From Annona cherimola (lineage: Eukaryota; Streptophyta; Magnoliopsida; Magnoliales; Annonaceae), in assembly GCA_030490835.1 (NCBI GenBank), contig CM059973.1:87441641-87505640 (forward strand): 64,000 nt of DNA. The letters run 5' to 3'. Below, piece by piece: positions 13,901 to 25,754 of the stretch (its first letter is position 1; every line of letters starts with the position of its first letter). The position numbers were made by a program, and so were the translations under genes. The notes beneath the pieces were generated by a model that saw nothing but the letters and a program-made list of their open reading frames with translations, had not been told where the DNA came from and ran no database searches.

Positions 13901-16805
13901 GACGAATAAATCAAAAAGAAAAGCGATCGTATTAACCCAGACTAAGTAATAGCTTATTCAGCCTACCTCGAAAAATTTAATTTTTTACCTTTTTTCCCCC
14001 ATAAACTTGTTAATATACATGTGTTTAATATATAAACTAAGTTTACTATTTTTAAATATGTATATATTTTTTTAGATTTTTAAACACAAAGGTATTTTAG
14101 CCATTTTCAACCATTAAAAATGGGTAAAATACTCCTGTATTTAAAAATTTTCAAAAACTATATTTAAAAATAATAAAATTTAATTTATATATTAAATATA
14201 CTTAGATAAATAAGTGTAAAAACAAAAAACAAAAAAAAAAGTTTTCAAACGAATTTTTTAAAGTTAGCTAAGTAACTCATTACTTAACCCGAGTCAACAG
14301 GATCCTTTCTCAATTTAAAGATTTTATTATGTTGATTTTATACTATTTTTAGACAAGGTCATGGACATATAATTTGATTTTGACAAAACTTAGTACTTTA
14401 GTTAAACAAATGATGCTAAATAGAATAGGTGGAGTAAATTTTAATTTTATTATTACAATAGGCCCATTTAATCATAATACACCTTAACTAGGGTACAACA
14501 TGGTACACTTTAGTATATCTGTATTCTAAAACACCATGTGCAAATATAAGGTTCTAAAACTATCATGGTAGAAAATTCTAGACTATCAAGGTTGATGGAT
14601 GAAATATGCTGTATAATTTTTGCTTAGAAGTGTAATTGAGTTGGATTACTAGGGTTTTTAATCCTAATCCATTCAAAAAAAAATAAACGTAATCTATTTA
14701 TAATTTATTTATTAAATGATCAATCCTAACTGTAATTCATTTAACATTTGACATTTAACATAGACGAGCCAAGGTATGGGTTGTTAAACCAAGTAGAAAA
14801 TAAATGTGATAAACTTTCTAAAATATAATTCCTTTTTTTGAAGTGATTTTAAATAAAGTTTTTAAAATATAATTCTAAATAAACAATAAAGACTTCTAAG
14901 GCTAATAATCTAATTAAAATTAAAATATTATTTTTCTTAAATATTATTAATTTGAAGATTTCGTCGTTGATAAGTACACATGACTTATAAAATAAATATC
15001 AAGAAAAATTTAACTTTTTATGTCATGGATTATAAAAGGGTGTTGCAAATGGATTTGTTAGATGATCGCATTCACCAACTGGACAAATTCAACCCATCAC
15101 TAACCTAGTAACCTATTTATTTAAACAAATCATATGAGCCATGTAAACGAATTTGTTGGTTGAAAATTTTTAACCCTATTCCTCCACAAACCGAGTTTTT
15201 TTTTTTTTCTGATTGGTCACCACAAACCAAGTTGGTTGACCCGAATGTGGTTTAACCCTAAAATGGATCCCCTCTTAATTTCACTTCTATTTAATTTGCC
15301 ACAAAAATCATTAGCATTTAACCCGATGAAAGGATGCCTTTTCATCACACATTTCTCCACCAATATTGCCCGATGTGTGCCTTATTACTGATAAAATCGT
15401 TTTATAAGGTAGGTGTCTAGTGATAACACACTAAGCATAAAATGATATCATCCAGTTTCTTATAAAAGTCAATTTTATCCCAATAAATTTATTATTATTT
15501 TAATTTAAAATGTATGAGGGGTTTCAAATAAGAGACCGTTTTAAATTAAATAATTTCGTGCATTTAATCTAATATGATTTTCAATTGAAAACCAATAAAT
15601 GCTTCCATATATTTAATCTAATATGGTTCTCAACAAATGATTCGAATTCCATGATGCATTATTCTAAATATATTAAAACAATTAAGGGAAAATATAAACA
15701 TATAATAGATTCACTTTTAGATAAAGTTTTCTAATTTTTATTTATATGGTTCTTAAAAATATAACTCTTAGACAAAAATTGTTAAGATTAATAGAAGAAA
15801 GTACATAATAATTCTATAGCAGACATTCTTTAAGTTATGAATCTTATGATTTATTTATTTTATAAACATTTTCATGACAGGTAAAAGCATGCACATCTAA
15901 AAAAACATTTTATATGACTTTTCTCTAATTTTATGCTCTAGTGTTTCTTTCTTTATTTTATTAATCATGCAGTTTCTTTTATTTTTCTAAAAAATTTCTT
16001 TCTAATTTTTATTTTTTGATAACTTTTCGATAAAAATGGTAGTATTTTTAATAAATGAGATTTTATCCTTTTAAGAGGTGACTGATATATTATGTTTTAT
16101 CCATTCGGGAGTTGATATATTATATTTTATCCATTCAGGAGTACACGAAAGAATTGAATGAGAAAATATTTTCTCATTTTCAATAATTGCCTTTTTTTAC
16201 CATTTCTAATATTACTTTTTATGGTCTCAATATAATTTCTTATTTTCAATACAAAATAACTCTTCCTCTCCCTAATTTAGGGTGCATTTAGTATTCACTA
16301 AAACAAAAAAAAATTCATCTAAATCTTTTCCCTTCATAATTACTTTTTTTTTTGTATTTTTTATATTTTTCTATACAAATATCGTATTTTTCAATAATTT
16401 CTTTACAATGTTTCATATAATTACTCTATCTATTTTAATTTTATTCTCTTTACTCATCATCATTATTCCTATCATATTATATTATTCTATTTCAAAAACT
16501 TTTTACTAGAGACTTTTCTTTTAAAATTTTTCTCAAATGCTAAATACACCTTTGCATCCATGGGCATAGCTCTATTGGTACACATGTTATAGCCTTAGTG
16601 CTGGTAAGTCAAGTTTGGAATCTTAGTAGAGGGAGTTCTGTCTCCCATTTCAAGAGCATGATCTACTGTAATCATAAGTAATGTTCAAATGGAAAATCTA
16701 TTGTGTAAAATTGAATATATATATATATACACACACACACTCCCATTTCAGGAGCATGATCTCCTGTAAACGTAAGTAATGTTCAAATGAAAGATCTATT
16801 GTGTA

Positions 16806-16852
<47 letters not shown>

Positions 16853-19800
16853 GCACACACTCCCATTTTAGGAGCATGATCTACTGTAACCATAAGTAAT
16901 GTTCAAATGAAAGATCTATTGTGTAAAATTGAATATATATATATACACACACACATACACTTTTGCATATAACCATTAAAAAAGACACTCTTAATATCTG
17001 AGGTGTCATTCTATCCCTACCTATATTGTACTCGCATCCACTCCCTCACTAGTGTCAACTAGCAAAGTGCACATGTTAATAATGAGTGGGATTTCCACCA
17101 TTCACTGCTTAAAGAGTAGTTAAAGGAGCAATTTCCTTGACTAATTAAAATCACCAATTTTGTCTTGCAATAATTTCGGACGCCACGCCCTCACTCACCT
17201 AGCTTAGCCAATCTAGCTAGCTAAGCCACTACTGGCTATTACTCGCATCATTTTATGGGTGTGTTCGTTTTTTTATAAATCTTTTTAATCTAAAATTTTT
17301 CACTCTTCATAACTACATTATTTTTTAATTATTTCTTCACATCTTTCTATACAAACTATTATATTTTTCAATCATTTCTACACAACTACCCATACAACTT
17401 ACCTATCTATTTTAACTTTTTTTTATTTATTCTTCATTATTATTCCTATCCTATCGCATAATTTTCTTTCATTTTAAAAATTTTTACCCTGAAAATTATT
17501 TATCTAAAAATTTTTCCACCTCTCAAACACACCTTATATATACGTATATATGAGATATAATCCAGTGCAAACGTACTACACCATAATTACAATTTAGTCG
17601 GCTACAAATAGGCCCCACATATATTAAAATATAATAATACTTTATATAATCATTTATCTATATAAAAAACTATACTTTCGACAATTTAAATGTTAAAAAT
17701 ACAACAATAAAATTGATATTCATAATAAACTATTTTATTACATTGATTTTTGTATTCTTTTAAGAGGGGTCCATATATATGTTTGATTTAGATAAAAATT
17801 GATATATTATTAAAGTAAATAATTTTAAATACAATGGGCAAGATAAACATTGATTTCATGATCAAATGGGGCCCATTTGTTGCAGATTACACCGTAATTA
17901 CGGTGTAATTCGTGTACACTTATCAAAATCCTATATATATGAGAACCCATCGAGTGCAATCTCTAAGCATCATGATATGGTGCAATCCATTACAAAATGG
18001 GTCATATACATATTAGAATGTTATAATTTTTCATATAATCATTTATCCATATAAAAAATATACTTTAGATAGATTAGATGTTGAAAAGATAATCATTTCA
18101 TCCAAGTATATTTAACGTGTGTATCAATTTTTACTATTTTGGAGATTTTTAGATTTTTTTTTGAAAATTTAAAAATCAATGACATTTTAATAATTTTAAA
18201 TTATAAAAAATGTCATTAATTTTTAAAAATCTAAAAATCTCCAAAAATGGTAAAAATTGATACACATGTTAAGTATACTTACATTAATAATTTTGTGAAA
18301 AAATTTAAAATTTTAAAAAATAAGTTAAATATAACTAAATGCACTTGGGCCAAGTGAATCTCCTTGTATGGACGGCGGAAGGCCGCGCACCCAAGCACAT
18401 ATGCACAGCACACGGTCCCCTTCCGTCGTACACGGTTTTCGGTCCCTTTCGTTCGCACCATCCAGCAACGAGCAGTCCTACTTCAATCCTGCTCGGCTTT
18501 CAGTCTCTTTCGTTCTCACCCTTGTATAATGGAACAGGTAGGCCTGCTGGAATCCAACTTTGGAAGGCGTCAGCGAATCATTGGAGTTGGCACTGGCATT
18601 TTTTGATGTGCATGCCTATCCCTAGCTCTATCTCATCCCATCTCCTCTCCTCTCCGACTGCCTGCCCTTCAATTCCTTTGCAACGTACGTAGCAGGTGCG
18701 TTGGACACATTTCGTTGTCAAGGGGTGACAGCTTTTGACAAAGCCATGTGCTTTTATTTCTATGTCGTACTGTTGCCAATTCGCATGCTTGTAGACATCA
18801 TATGCATCGAGACTTGTTGCCTTTTTTTTTTTTTTTTCCGAGTGGAAAAGTGTTCTGTTTAGCTGCTCTTTCTCTACATAGCCTATCTCTTCCCATAAAG
18901 TAGCAATCTGATCGACCAGGATGTAGGAGATTGTACTACCTACTCGATCACGCTAGAAGCTAGATGCCAAAGACAATTCATAAAAGGAGAGTGCATCTCA
19001 TCCTTTGTCAGTGTCCATGTGAAATGTATTACTGATTTAAACTGATTTCGGGTGTGTTTGTCAATGTGCACACAATGTCAATTAAAACTTTTCAATTTAA
19101 AATTTTTTACTTTTTATAATTATTATATTTTTTAATTATTTTTTTACATTTTCTATACAAATATCTTAACTTTTCAATCATTTTTACACAACTACCCACG
19201 CAACTAATCTATCCATTTTAACTTTATATTCTTTACTCCTCATCATTACTCCTATCATATCACATAATTTGACAACTTTTATTCTCCAAAACTATTCATC
19301 ACAAGTTTTATCCATTCTCGAACACACCCTTAGAGTGTGTTAAAACGAGAAAAGTAATCTGATTGGTAAGTGTAACGCTCACGCTTAAAGAAAATAAAAT
19401 TAAAATAAATATAGGAATTGCATGAAAAATCATGAAAATGTTGAAAAGTAGAATAATTTTATAAAAAATTCTGAGAAATGATTAAAAATAGGACAATTGC
19501 ATAAATAATTCCGTACAAATAATTGAAAATTAGCATAATTATATGAAAAATAATTTAAAAAGAGTAATTATGAATAGTAAAAAGTTCTATATATAGCCAA
19601 AAATGTTCCAAAATTTTTGTTTGGTGAATAACAAATGCACCCTACTTAGTATATGTTCATGAAGCCCGAGTTTTAATTAATTTTATCCTTTTTGCCTTTT
19701 TCTACATCACTTTTACATAATCTTATCATTTTAAACAACTTCGTAGTTGATATAAAATTAACTTTATCTATTATGTCTAGCATTATTTATATTGTCCCGA

Positions 19801-22419
19801 AAATTCATCATTTATCCATGTTGCTATGCATAAGCCGAGCCCCATCTACAAATGCATAAAATCAACATAGTAAAATGGTTTATACTAAATATCAATTGTA
19901 AGTTGTATTTTAAACATCTAAATCGTATCTATATAAATTATTATATTCCATTAACTGTGTTAATGGATTTAAGCATTTGCAAAATTTAAACATGAATACA
20001 TACTCTTAAGCAAATTTAGCCCTTGCACACATCTTATTCGTATGAATCTTTATCACCTAGTTAAACAAATGACACTAATTATGGATGGAGTGAATTTCTC
20101 ATCCATTATCAAGACGGAAAAAATGGATTAAGTGACTCATTAACTATTATTTACTTCGATAGAGTAGTTTTCTAGATCTAAAAATAGTTTCTAGGCTCTA
20201 GGTAAATTAATTAAATCCTAGTCTCACCAAAGCTTCGTTGAAGAGAGTCGTTACAAAATGATTAAAAAAGTGTGATGTACGATACTAATAAAATTTAATT
20301 GGACTCGTTTCTATAAATCCCTCTTTTATGTAGTCTTTTCTATTTTTAAAATCTTGATAGTTGATAGAAAATTCGCTTCATTCATTATATTTAGCATTAT
20401 TTATATTATCACAGAAATTCTTTCGTTTGTTTAAAATCACTATATGCGGGCCTCACAAATAAATGTGTAAAATCAACTTAATAGAGTGATTTAATACTAA
20501 ATATTAATTCTTAAGTAGTATTTTCAACATCTAAATCATCTAAAATATTATTACTATGTAGATAAATGATTGTATAAAATATTATTATATTCTAATACAT
20601 ATGTGAATAGATCTAAATATTTTTTCTAATTCACACATAAATATATATCTTTGAGCAAATGAGACTCATAGACATATTTGATTTGAATGAAACTTAGTCT
20701 CCTATACAAATAAATCATATTAAATATATTGAATAGATTAGATTTTTAGATCAATGAGTAACATCTTAAAAATTAAAGGGTTACATGGCTCTACTTGTTT
20801 GTAACCTAATTACGTAAAAGCGGAACTCAAATTCAATAGTCCTAGAAGTAAGAATATCCGCATATACATTTATGTTGAAGATCAAAATTGAATCGCATCT
20901 CTAGTTGGCAGTTGCGGACCAAATTGAAACTTCGCTACTTGGTCTAACAACAAGAGCCAGTAGATGTTGGCAACATGGAACAGTATCCATGTGACACAAC
21001 AACAAAGCTGCAATAGGTGGCCACTTTTTTTAAGCTAAATTTACGTTTTCTTGCATGTATCATCAAATGAGCTAAAGTAAATATTACTTATAAGCGAAAA
21101 ATTTGTTATTATTTGCAGTCAAATTTACGGCTACATTAAATGTTGTTTTTACTGCATATGAAGTACATAAGGATGCTTTCGAATAAATGCAAGCAGCCAA
21201 GTATTTGCACCAAATAAATAAGCACAGCCAAGTGAATATATATGTAGGTAAGTAAATATTATATGCAGCAAAAAAAATAGTTACATTCAACAACATTTGT
21301 TCGAGTATAAAGTGTAAAAGCAACGAGGAAGCGAGTACGGCTAAACGACCCAACGAAACAGATTTTATAAACACACAGACAAAAATGCAAAGGCTGGGTC
21401 GAAACCTTATGATACAACCAGTTGTATCTGACTCTTGAATGCTACATATTTTATGTGGATTCCAATACTAATAACTTCCATGGGAATGCCATGATTCGTT
21501 CAAGAAATAAGCCCTACTGCATTCTATTTTAAACCATTGTTGAAAAGACATCTCAACTCACAGCACGCCGTTAGTGCGCTGGCCGATAGGTGAAAGCAAT
21601 ATGCAAAAGAAAACTGTGATTTTAGAAATCATTTGAAGAATTTCACGCCCCGGAATTCTGCACCATTTCTTGGTATGCGTGTTATAGAAAACTTCTACAA
21701 AAGGAAATAAAACTTAGCCATGAAATGATAGTTTTTTACTCGGGAATATAACCACCAATGTAGTAGATATCTTTATGCATGATGTTGCTGATAATCATAA
21801 GTTTTCATAGCTAGGACAGGAAGATAGACCAATTTTTGATGATGAGTCCCTGTTGCAACTTGCACCTTGTCTAAGATGTGGGGTGCTTAGGAAAGGCCCA
21901 AACATCACGCAAGCATAAAAAGCAGATCGATGAGATAACCAACTCAACCTTTTTTCTCTCTTTATATCCTGCTTCCTCTTGTCAATCAGAATACATATCA
22001 CTTCGTAAGTTTCAATGACGTTTACTCAGGCATAAATTTGTTACCTTACATTACGCGCAAATTCAAATCTAGGTCAATAAATCCATGTGTGTCTTAAACA
22101 AGACTAGCTGCTTATATAGATTCATCTGGGATTTTACGAATTGAAAGGCTATTAAGAAAATTTTTGTCTTTTTCTTTGGTGTGAAGTTGGGAGCAGACCA
22201 TTACCCACCTTCATCTCTCATAAAGGAGACATACCAACAAAAATCTTTTTGACTCCGAAAATAATGCCAATGAAATATGGACAGATCATGGCGCAATAAA
22301 CTAGGGATGTCCATGACTTGGTCTTTTCATCCATAAATTCCATTTATGGGCTTTGGTTTAGCTGTCAATCGCTTCCTGTTAATGTTGTTGGACTCATGGA
22401 AGATACTCTAGCAGCCATA

Positions 22420-22453
<34 letters not shown>

Positions 22454-23308
22454 CCTATTTGACTTCATTGGGTTAGCCTCTAAAGAATAAACGACTTTTT
22501 TTAAAAATGATTATACATTGCGGCGATTTCACATAATCAAAGATGGCTAAAAATAGTGATATTAACTCTATATATGAAAAGCAATATAATTACAAATTAA
22601 GAAGGTAGAGAGAGCTTACTCGGGAAAGCCAATGCAAAGCAAAGGAGGAATGAACGAAATGCAAGCTTGTGCTTGGGAAGAGCCTCGCGTAGAAAGACCC
22701 AGGGACGCCAGCAACGAAAACACAAGGAGAAGCTTCTGATCTTCTCCCACCTTTGTCGATCAGCTTGGCATGGAAGTCAGGCAAGGCCGCGAAGATGGAA
22801 TTGAAGTCGTTGGCCGGCAGATCGTTGAGGAAGACTTGGAACTCGGGCGAGGGGCGCAGGTGCCTGTGGCATCTCTCTTGGATTGCTTGAATGATTTCTT
22901 CAACTACGGACAAGGTGTTGTGGCCAGACGAGCAACCCAAATCAGCTATGGCTATTCTGTGGGGAGTGGTGGAGTGGTAAAGGTCTAGAATTGCATCTAG
23001 CGTTATGTTCCTCACCATTTCCAAGCCTTTCTTCTGAAAAAAAAAAAAAAAGAGAGAGAGAAACGATACCCAATGATAATATGTTGGAAAGGAAGAAAAA
23101 AAATTCTCAACATATTGTCTTTTTTCTTTAGTGTATACACTGTGCAAATGCATAATATATGTTTCTGTGCTACATCCTCTGTATGTGAATATACAGGCCA
23201 CTTGAATATGAGAGAGAGAGAGAGAGAGAGTACCTGCAGTGATGAATTTCTAGCATAGCTTGTCTCTCCAAGGCCACCTGTCATGTGGAGGAGCTTCTCC
23301 ACATCCAT
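7953..23308 (-). CDS. SABATH carboxyl methyltransferase, four exons with a giant intron 2
   Basis: The predicted 365-residue SAM-dependent methyltransferase resembles the salicylate/benzoate/jasmonate carboxyl methyltransferase family, and 365 is a normal length. Exons run 23308-23234, 23033-22620, 10038-9769 and 8291-7953. All junctions are phase 0 with GT donors and AG acceptors at the family's usual intron positions. Exon 1 ends at Gln25, the conserved carboxylate-binding glutamine. The SAM motif DLGCSSGHN is at residues 56-64 and NDLPANDFN at 95-103. PGSFYARLFP starts at 136. HSSFALHWLS keeps the substrate tryptophan (Trp160), but Phe156 replaces the usual Tyr. Exon 3 has GGRMVL and exon 4 ends LIRKSY. 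The start is the only ATG in frame before the MTGGLGETSYA motif. Family membership is certain; the substrate cannot be told from sequence. Linking exons 2 and 3 across 12.6 kb is an inference from how exactly the pieces complement each other. Confidence 0.85.
8920..9310. mobile_element. MITE-like inverted repeat in intron 3, 'GGCTAAGCAAATG' family
   Basis: The left arm reads CTATTAACTCGGGCTAAGCAG and its right counterpart reads TTGCTCAGCCAAGACTAAC. The two halves are imperfect palindromic partners, with shared internal phrases such as AAGTGTATTTAACATATAAA and its inverse. Copies of the same family lie near 13.9, 30.2 and 53.7 kb. It lies between exons 4 and 3 of the SABATH gene. Confidence 0.5.
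10303..10625. mobile_element. MITE with long terminal inverted repeats (about 115 bp)
   Basis: The outer left arm (CACTGCACC, then GGGTCCCACATGATCATGA) and outer right arm (TCATGATCATGTGGGGCC, then GCTGCACAG) are inverted copies. They continue inward through ATTTAGAATAATGTATTC to ATCCCAATCAGATA and its complement. The arms pair for roughly 115 bases around a short loop. It is non-coding. This is the best preserved copy of a family also present near 17.6, 19.9, 20.5 and 33.6-34.6 kb. Confidence 0.75.
11692..11975. mobile_element. MITE-like repeat, 'GTGTGTTT' family
   Basis: It starts GGGTGTGTTTAG and ends CCAAACACAA. The body shares 'tctacacaactacc' and 'cctatcatatcacataattt' with the copies near 17.3 and 19.1 kb. 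It is non-coding, inside the SABATH giant intron. Confidence 0.55.
13345..13690. mobile_element. Palindromic MITE-like element, 'TGCACTCGAGTGCA' family
   Basis: The centre is a long imperfect palindrome: GTAGCATTTTCGTAATTTTA is followed by its inverse around AAAGTACTAAAATGCC. Arms carry AAGTGTATTTAACATAT and the inverse. Both ends carry 'aagtgcat' or 'gtgcat' motifs. Related copies lie near 18.1, 24.35, 25.75 and 54.7 kb. Confidence 0.5.
13925..14310. mobile_element. MITE-like inverted repeat, 'GGCTAAGCAAATG' family
   Basis: The left arm ATCGTATTAACCCAGACTAA pairs with the right arm ACTTAACCCGAGTCAACAGG. The inside contains TGTGTTTAATATATAAACTAA and an inverted partner. It is a family member of the 8.9 kb copy and is non-coding. 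Confidence 0.5.
16279..16553. mobile_element. MITE-like repeat, 'GTGTGTTT' family
   Basis: It starts GGGTGCATTTAG and ends CTAAATACACC, so the ends are inverted. The body contains CTATTTTAATTTTATTCTC and CCTATCATATTA, as in the other copies. An open frame over it (16282-16509) is composition-driven and not a gene. Confidence 0.5.
16560..16680 (+). mobile_element. tRNA-derived SINE-like head
   Basis: The A-box-like TAGCTCTATTGG and B-box-like AGTTTGGAATCTT are about 36 bases apart, as in tRNA-derived SINEs. The copy then runs into the three-copy minisatellite that starts at 16643, so the SINE body and that repeat overlap. Confidence 0.45.
16643..16962. repeat. Three-copy minisatellite with embedded TA/CA microsatellites
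   Basis: Units begin with TCCCATTTCAAGAGCATGA at 16643, then at 16741 and 16861. Each has AGTAATGTTCAAATG, GATCTATTGTGTAAAATTG, a TA run and a CA run. The TA run is longest in the second unit, about 20 dinucleotides. Unit lengths are 98 and 120 bases; the difference comes mainly from the TA run. Confidence 0.85.
17255..17536. mobile_element. MITE-like repeat, 'GTGTGTTT' family
   Basis: It starts TGGGTGTGTTCG and ends CAAACACACC. It is flanked on both sides by TTA, which could be a 3-bp target duplication of PIF/Harbinger type. The body matches the 11.7 and 19.1 kb copies. Confidence 0.55.
17555..17925. mobile_element. MITE, 'GGGCCCCAT' family
   Basis: The left end has GTGCAAACGTACTACACC and AATAGGCCCCACATAT. 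The right end has ATCAAATGGGGCCCATTTG and ACGGTGTAATTCGTGTACAC. These are inverted partners of the arms at 10.3-10.6 kb. A half copy of the same family (17935-18080) directly follows and is cut off by the palindromic element at 18.09 kb. Confidence 0.5.
18090..18360. mobile_element. Palindromic MITE-like element, 'TGCACTCGAGTGCA' family
   Basis: The left arm (GTGTGTATCAATTTTTACTA, then GGAGATTTTTAGATTTTT) returns on the right as AAAAATCTAAAAATCTCC and GGTAAAAATTGATACACATG. The centre reads AATGACATTTTAATAATT and its inverse. It ends with AAATGCACTTGGGCC. This is one of the cleanest palindromes in the window. Confidence 0.65.
19050..19332. mobile_element. MITE-like repeat, 'GTGTGTTT' family
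   Basis: It starts GGGTGTGTTTGTC and ends TCGAACACACCC, giving clear inverted ends. The body contains 'ctatcatatcacataattt'. A second, inverted and more degraded relative appears to follow at about 19335-19640. Confidence 0.6.
19735..20745. mobile_element. Two degraded copies of the 'GGGCCCCAT' MITE family
   Basis: The copies cover about 19790-20110 and 20430-20740. Shared phrases are CATAGTAAAATGGTTTA / CTTAATAGAGTGATTTAA, 'tattttcaacatctaaatca' and AGTTAAACAAATGACAC. They are diverged relatives of the 33.6-34.6 kb cluster. Ends are approximate. Confidence 0.4.
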
Positions 23309-23344
23309 TGTTGGAACGTAGATAGCTTAGGACTTAGGGGCTTT

Positions 23345-23353
23345 CTTTATATA
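23345..23353 (-). promoter_or_regulatory. Candidate TATA box of the 7953-23308 SABATH gene
   Basis: Read on the minus strand, TATATAAAG lies about 37-45 bases upstream of the ATG at 23308. That would give a very short 5' leader. It is a match to consensus only. Confidence 0.45.
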
Positions 23354-24349
23354 TGTTTTAGTTTTACCTTCTGTTTTTCCTTTCACTTTTTCGTGTAATT
23401 AGGAAAATCGACTTCCGTGGGGTGCCTTTTTGCAACTTTGCATGAAGGCCCAGTCACTGGGCTAGAACTTGCCTACTTGGCGGTCAGCTATCTTATCCGC
23501 ATACCACATTTTGGCCACAAATTATCTTCAAGAAGAGAAAGGAAACAAGAGAGAAAACAAAATAAAGAAACTTCCGCTCAACCCATCAATTTTCCATAAC
23601 AAAATGTATATATATGTATATATGTTAAAAAGAGGTCGGTGGGTATCTTTTTATCTTGGCATTACGTATGTGGGAAATTATTATGGAAAAACTTTCAATG
23701 CAACTAGTGTAAGTTAGAATCACTTAATTTTTTATTTTTCAACATTAATCTCTCCATTATATTTAAAATTATGTATTTAAATTATATAAACAATCATGTG
23801 AATTGAAAGATTTTATAATCAATAATATTAAAAATATAATTATAAACAGCATTATGCATTAGTACCTGTTGTGTATTAATATCATGCAAATATCAATGAA
23901 CTAAAATACGATGAATGACTTAGATTTAAAATAAAATATTTAAAAAATCAAAAAAACTTAACCAATTACGTAGTGCAATGGATTGTATTGAAGAATTTCC
24001 CAATTCGTAGTCCCACATCGTTGAAGATTTGATATTGTTAATTCATTTTAAGACTATTTAAGGGTTAAATCAAAATCTAATGCATCTCATTGCATTTGAA
24101 ATTATTTATTCAATTAAAAATCCAGTTTCATTCCAATCAGATATTCTTCTGGGCCTCATTAGGCAAACACTTTTTTTTTATGAAAGTATTCGAAGATGGA
24201 GCATAAACATTGAAGACACGGTGCAGGGATCATTGGAGTACTTCCACATGTCTGTTATTGCCATATATAGCGTGCTCGTACGTGTGGTTTATGATTTGAT
24301 GGTCGTCGAGGCTCCGTTTGTTATCGTAAAATATTGGAAGATTTCATGC

Positions 24350-24715
24350 CCTAGGGTGCACTTAGGATCGGTGGACTTGAGTGTAAATACTTTGATTTAA
24401 AATTTTTTTTACACAATTGTTAATCTAAGTATATTTAACATTATATTAAAATTTACCATTTTAAAGTTTTTAGATTTTTTGATTTTTTTAAAATTAGTGG
24501 CATTTTTAGTAATTTCGAATTATTAAAAATGCCACTAATTTTAAAAAAATCAAAAAAAAATCTAAAAATGGTAAATGTCGATATACATGTTAAATACACT
24601 TAGATTAATAATTATATAAAAAATTTCAAAAAAAATATAAAAATGAATTAAATGCACTCGGGTGCATTGAGTTGAGTCTAAGTGCACTCGAGTGCATTTA
24701 GGCATAATTGCAAGA
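24350..24715. mobile_element. Palindromic MITE-like element, 'TGCACTCGAGTGCA' family
   Basis: The centre reads ATTAGTGGCATTTTTAGTAA and its inverse ATTAAAAATGCCACTAAT. Outer arms carry AAGTATATTTAACATTATAT and ATGTTAAATACACTTAGAT. Both ends carry GGGTGCACTTAGG- or GTGCACTCGAGTGCATTTAGG-like sequence. Confidence 0.65.
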
Positions 24716-24719
24716 TATT

Positions 24720-25640
24720 AGGGAGCGTTTCATAATGTTAATTTTAATAAAGAAAGGAATGAGAAAGGGAATATTTTGATAGTTGTATACTCCATATAAA
24801 ATGACAGAAGTAAAGTTAAAAAAAATAAAATAGTTTGAAGAAAAATGAATTAAATATATAAATAAATTTAAAAAAATAGAGTTGTTAAGTTATTAGATAA
24901 TTTGTATGAAAATGAGGAGCATGTACGATTCTCCTCTTAATCCCACCCCATCTTGCACATCGAAGTTGTCAAACATCCCCAGTGTAACTTGTGGTGAAAT
25001 TTTTAGATGGGGTAAGGAATGAAAAAGAAAATATTTTGAGAATTATGTAATTGTTATGAAATAATAAGAGTAAAATTAGAATAAATAAAGTAGTTTGAAG
25101 AAAAACGATTCAAGTATAGTGATAAATTTGAAAAAATATGGTTGTTTAGTTGTTAAATTATGTGTGAAAAATGTGTTGGAGATATCTTCCCCACCATTCT
25201 CCATCCCACACCACAATTTTAATTTCCAAACCATATCTAGGAAAGTATGAAAATGAGAAAAAAATATCTTGAAAATTGTATGAATAATATAATACAATAA
25301 AAGTAAAGCTAGAATGAATATGGTAGTTGTAAGAAAAATAATTAGAGTACATGAGTAAAGTTTAAAAAAAGTAGAGTTAATAATTAAGATGTTAAATCAT
25401 GTATTGGAGAATATAAGAATGTTTGAGAACTGATTTTCATGGTTTTTTATAGTTTTTTTCTCTCTTACACATTAATGATTTGACTATTTACAATCTTATT
25501 TTTCAACTTTATCCTCGTACTCAAATCAAATTTTCTTAACATCACAATATTTATTCCAACTTTAACCCTATTATTTCATATTATTTATACAATTTTCAAA
25601 ATATTTTTTTACCACTTTGCATACCATCTCAAAAAATCCC
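24720..25640. repeat. Tandem series of degraded 'GTGTGTTT'-type repeats
   Basis: Three reverse-oriented, degraded relatives follow one another at about 24720-24950, 25000-25190 and 25230-25420. A forward-oriented one lies at about 25430-25640. Shared phrases include 'taaagtagtttgaagaaaaa' and 'gagttgttaagttattaga'. Limits are approximate. Confidence 0.35.
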
Positions 25641-25754
25641 ACCAAAAATCACATTCCCACCTATGTGACGAAGAGAAGAAACCGTGAAAAATCTTAAATG
25701 TGATTAGCAAATGTATGCTGCTCACGTTTGATGTAGAAGAAAGGGAATATTATT

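Larger units (their letters stand above)
10039..22619 (-). other. Giant intron 2 of the SABATH gene (about 12.6 kb)
   Basis: The intron runs from donor GTAAGC at 22619 to an acceptor ending ATTGTAG at 10039, read on the minus strand. Family members usually have an intron of a few hundred bases here. The inside is AT-rich and largely made of MITE-like copies, listed separately, plus TA tracts. Parts at 10.8-11.1, 11.35-11.6 and 18.36-18.7 kb are richer in GC. They carry overlapping open frames on both strands, but I recognise no protein in them. Confidence 0.75.

Noticed and set aside
18339..18692. 117-residue frame in a GC-rich part of the giant intron
   Set aside because: Overlapping frames are open on both strands, none has a recognisable domain, and there is no start context or splice support.
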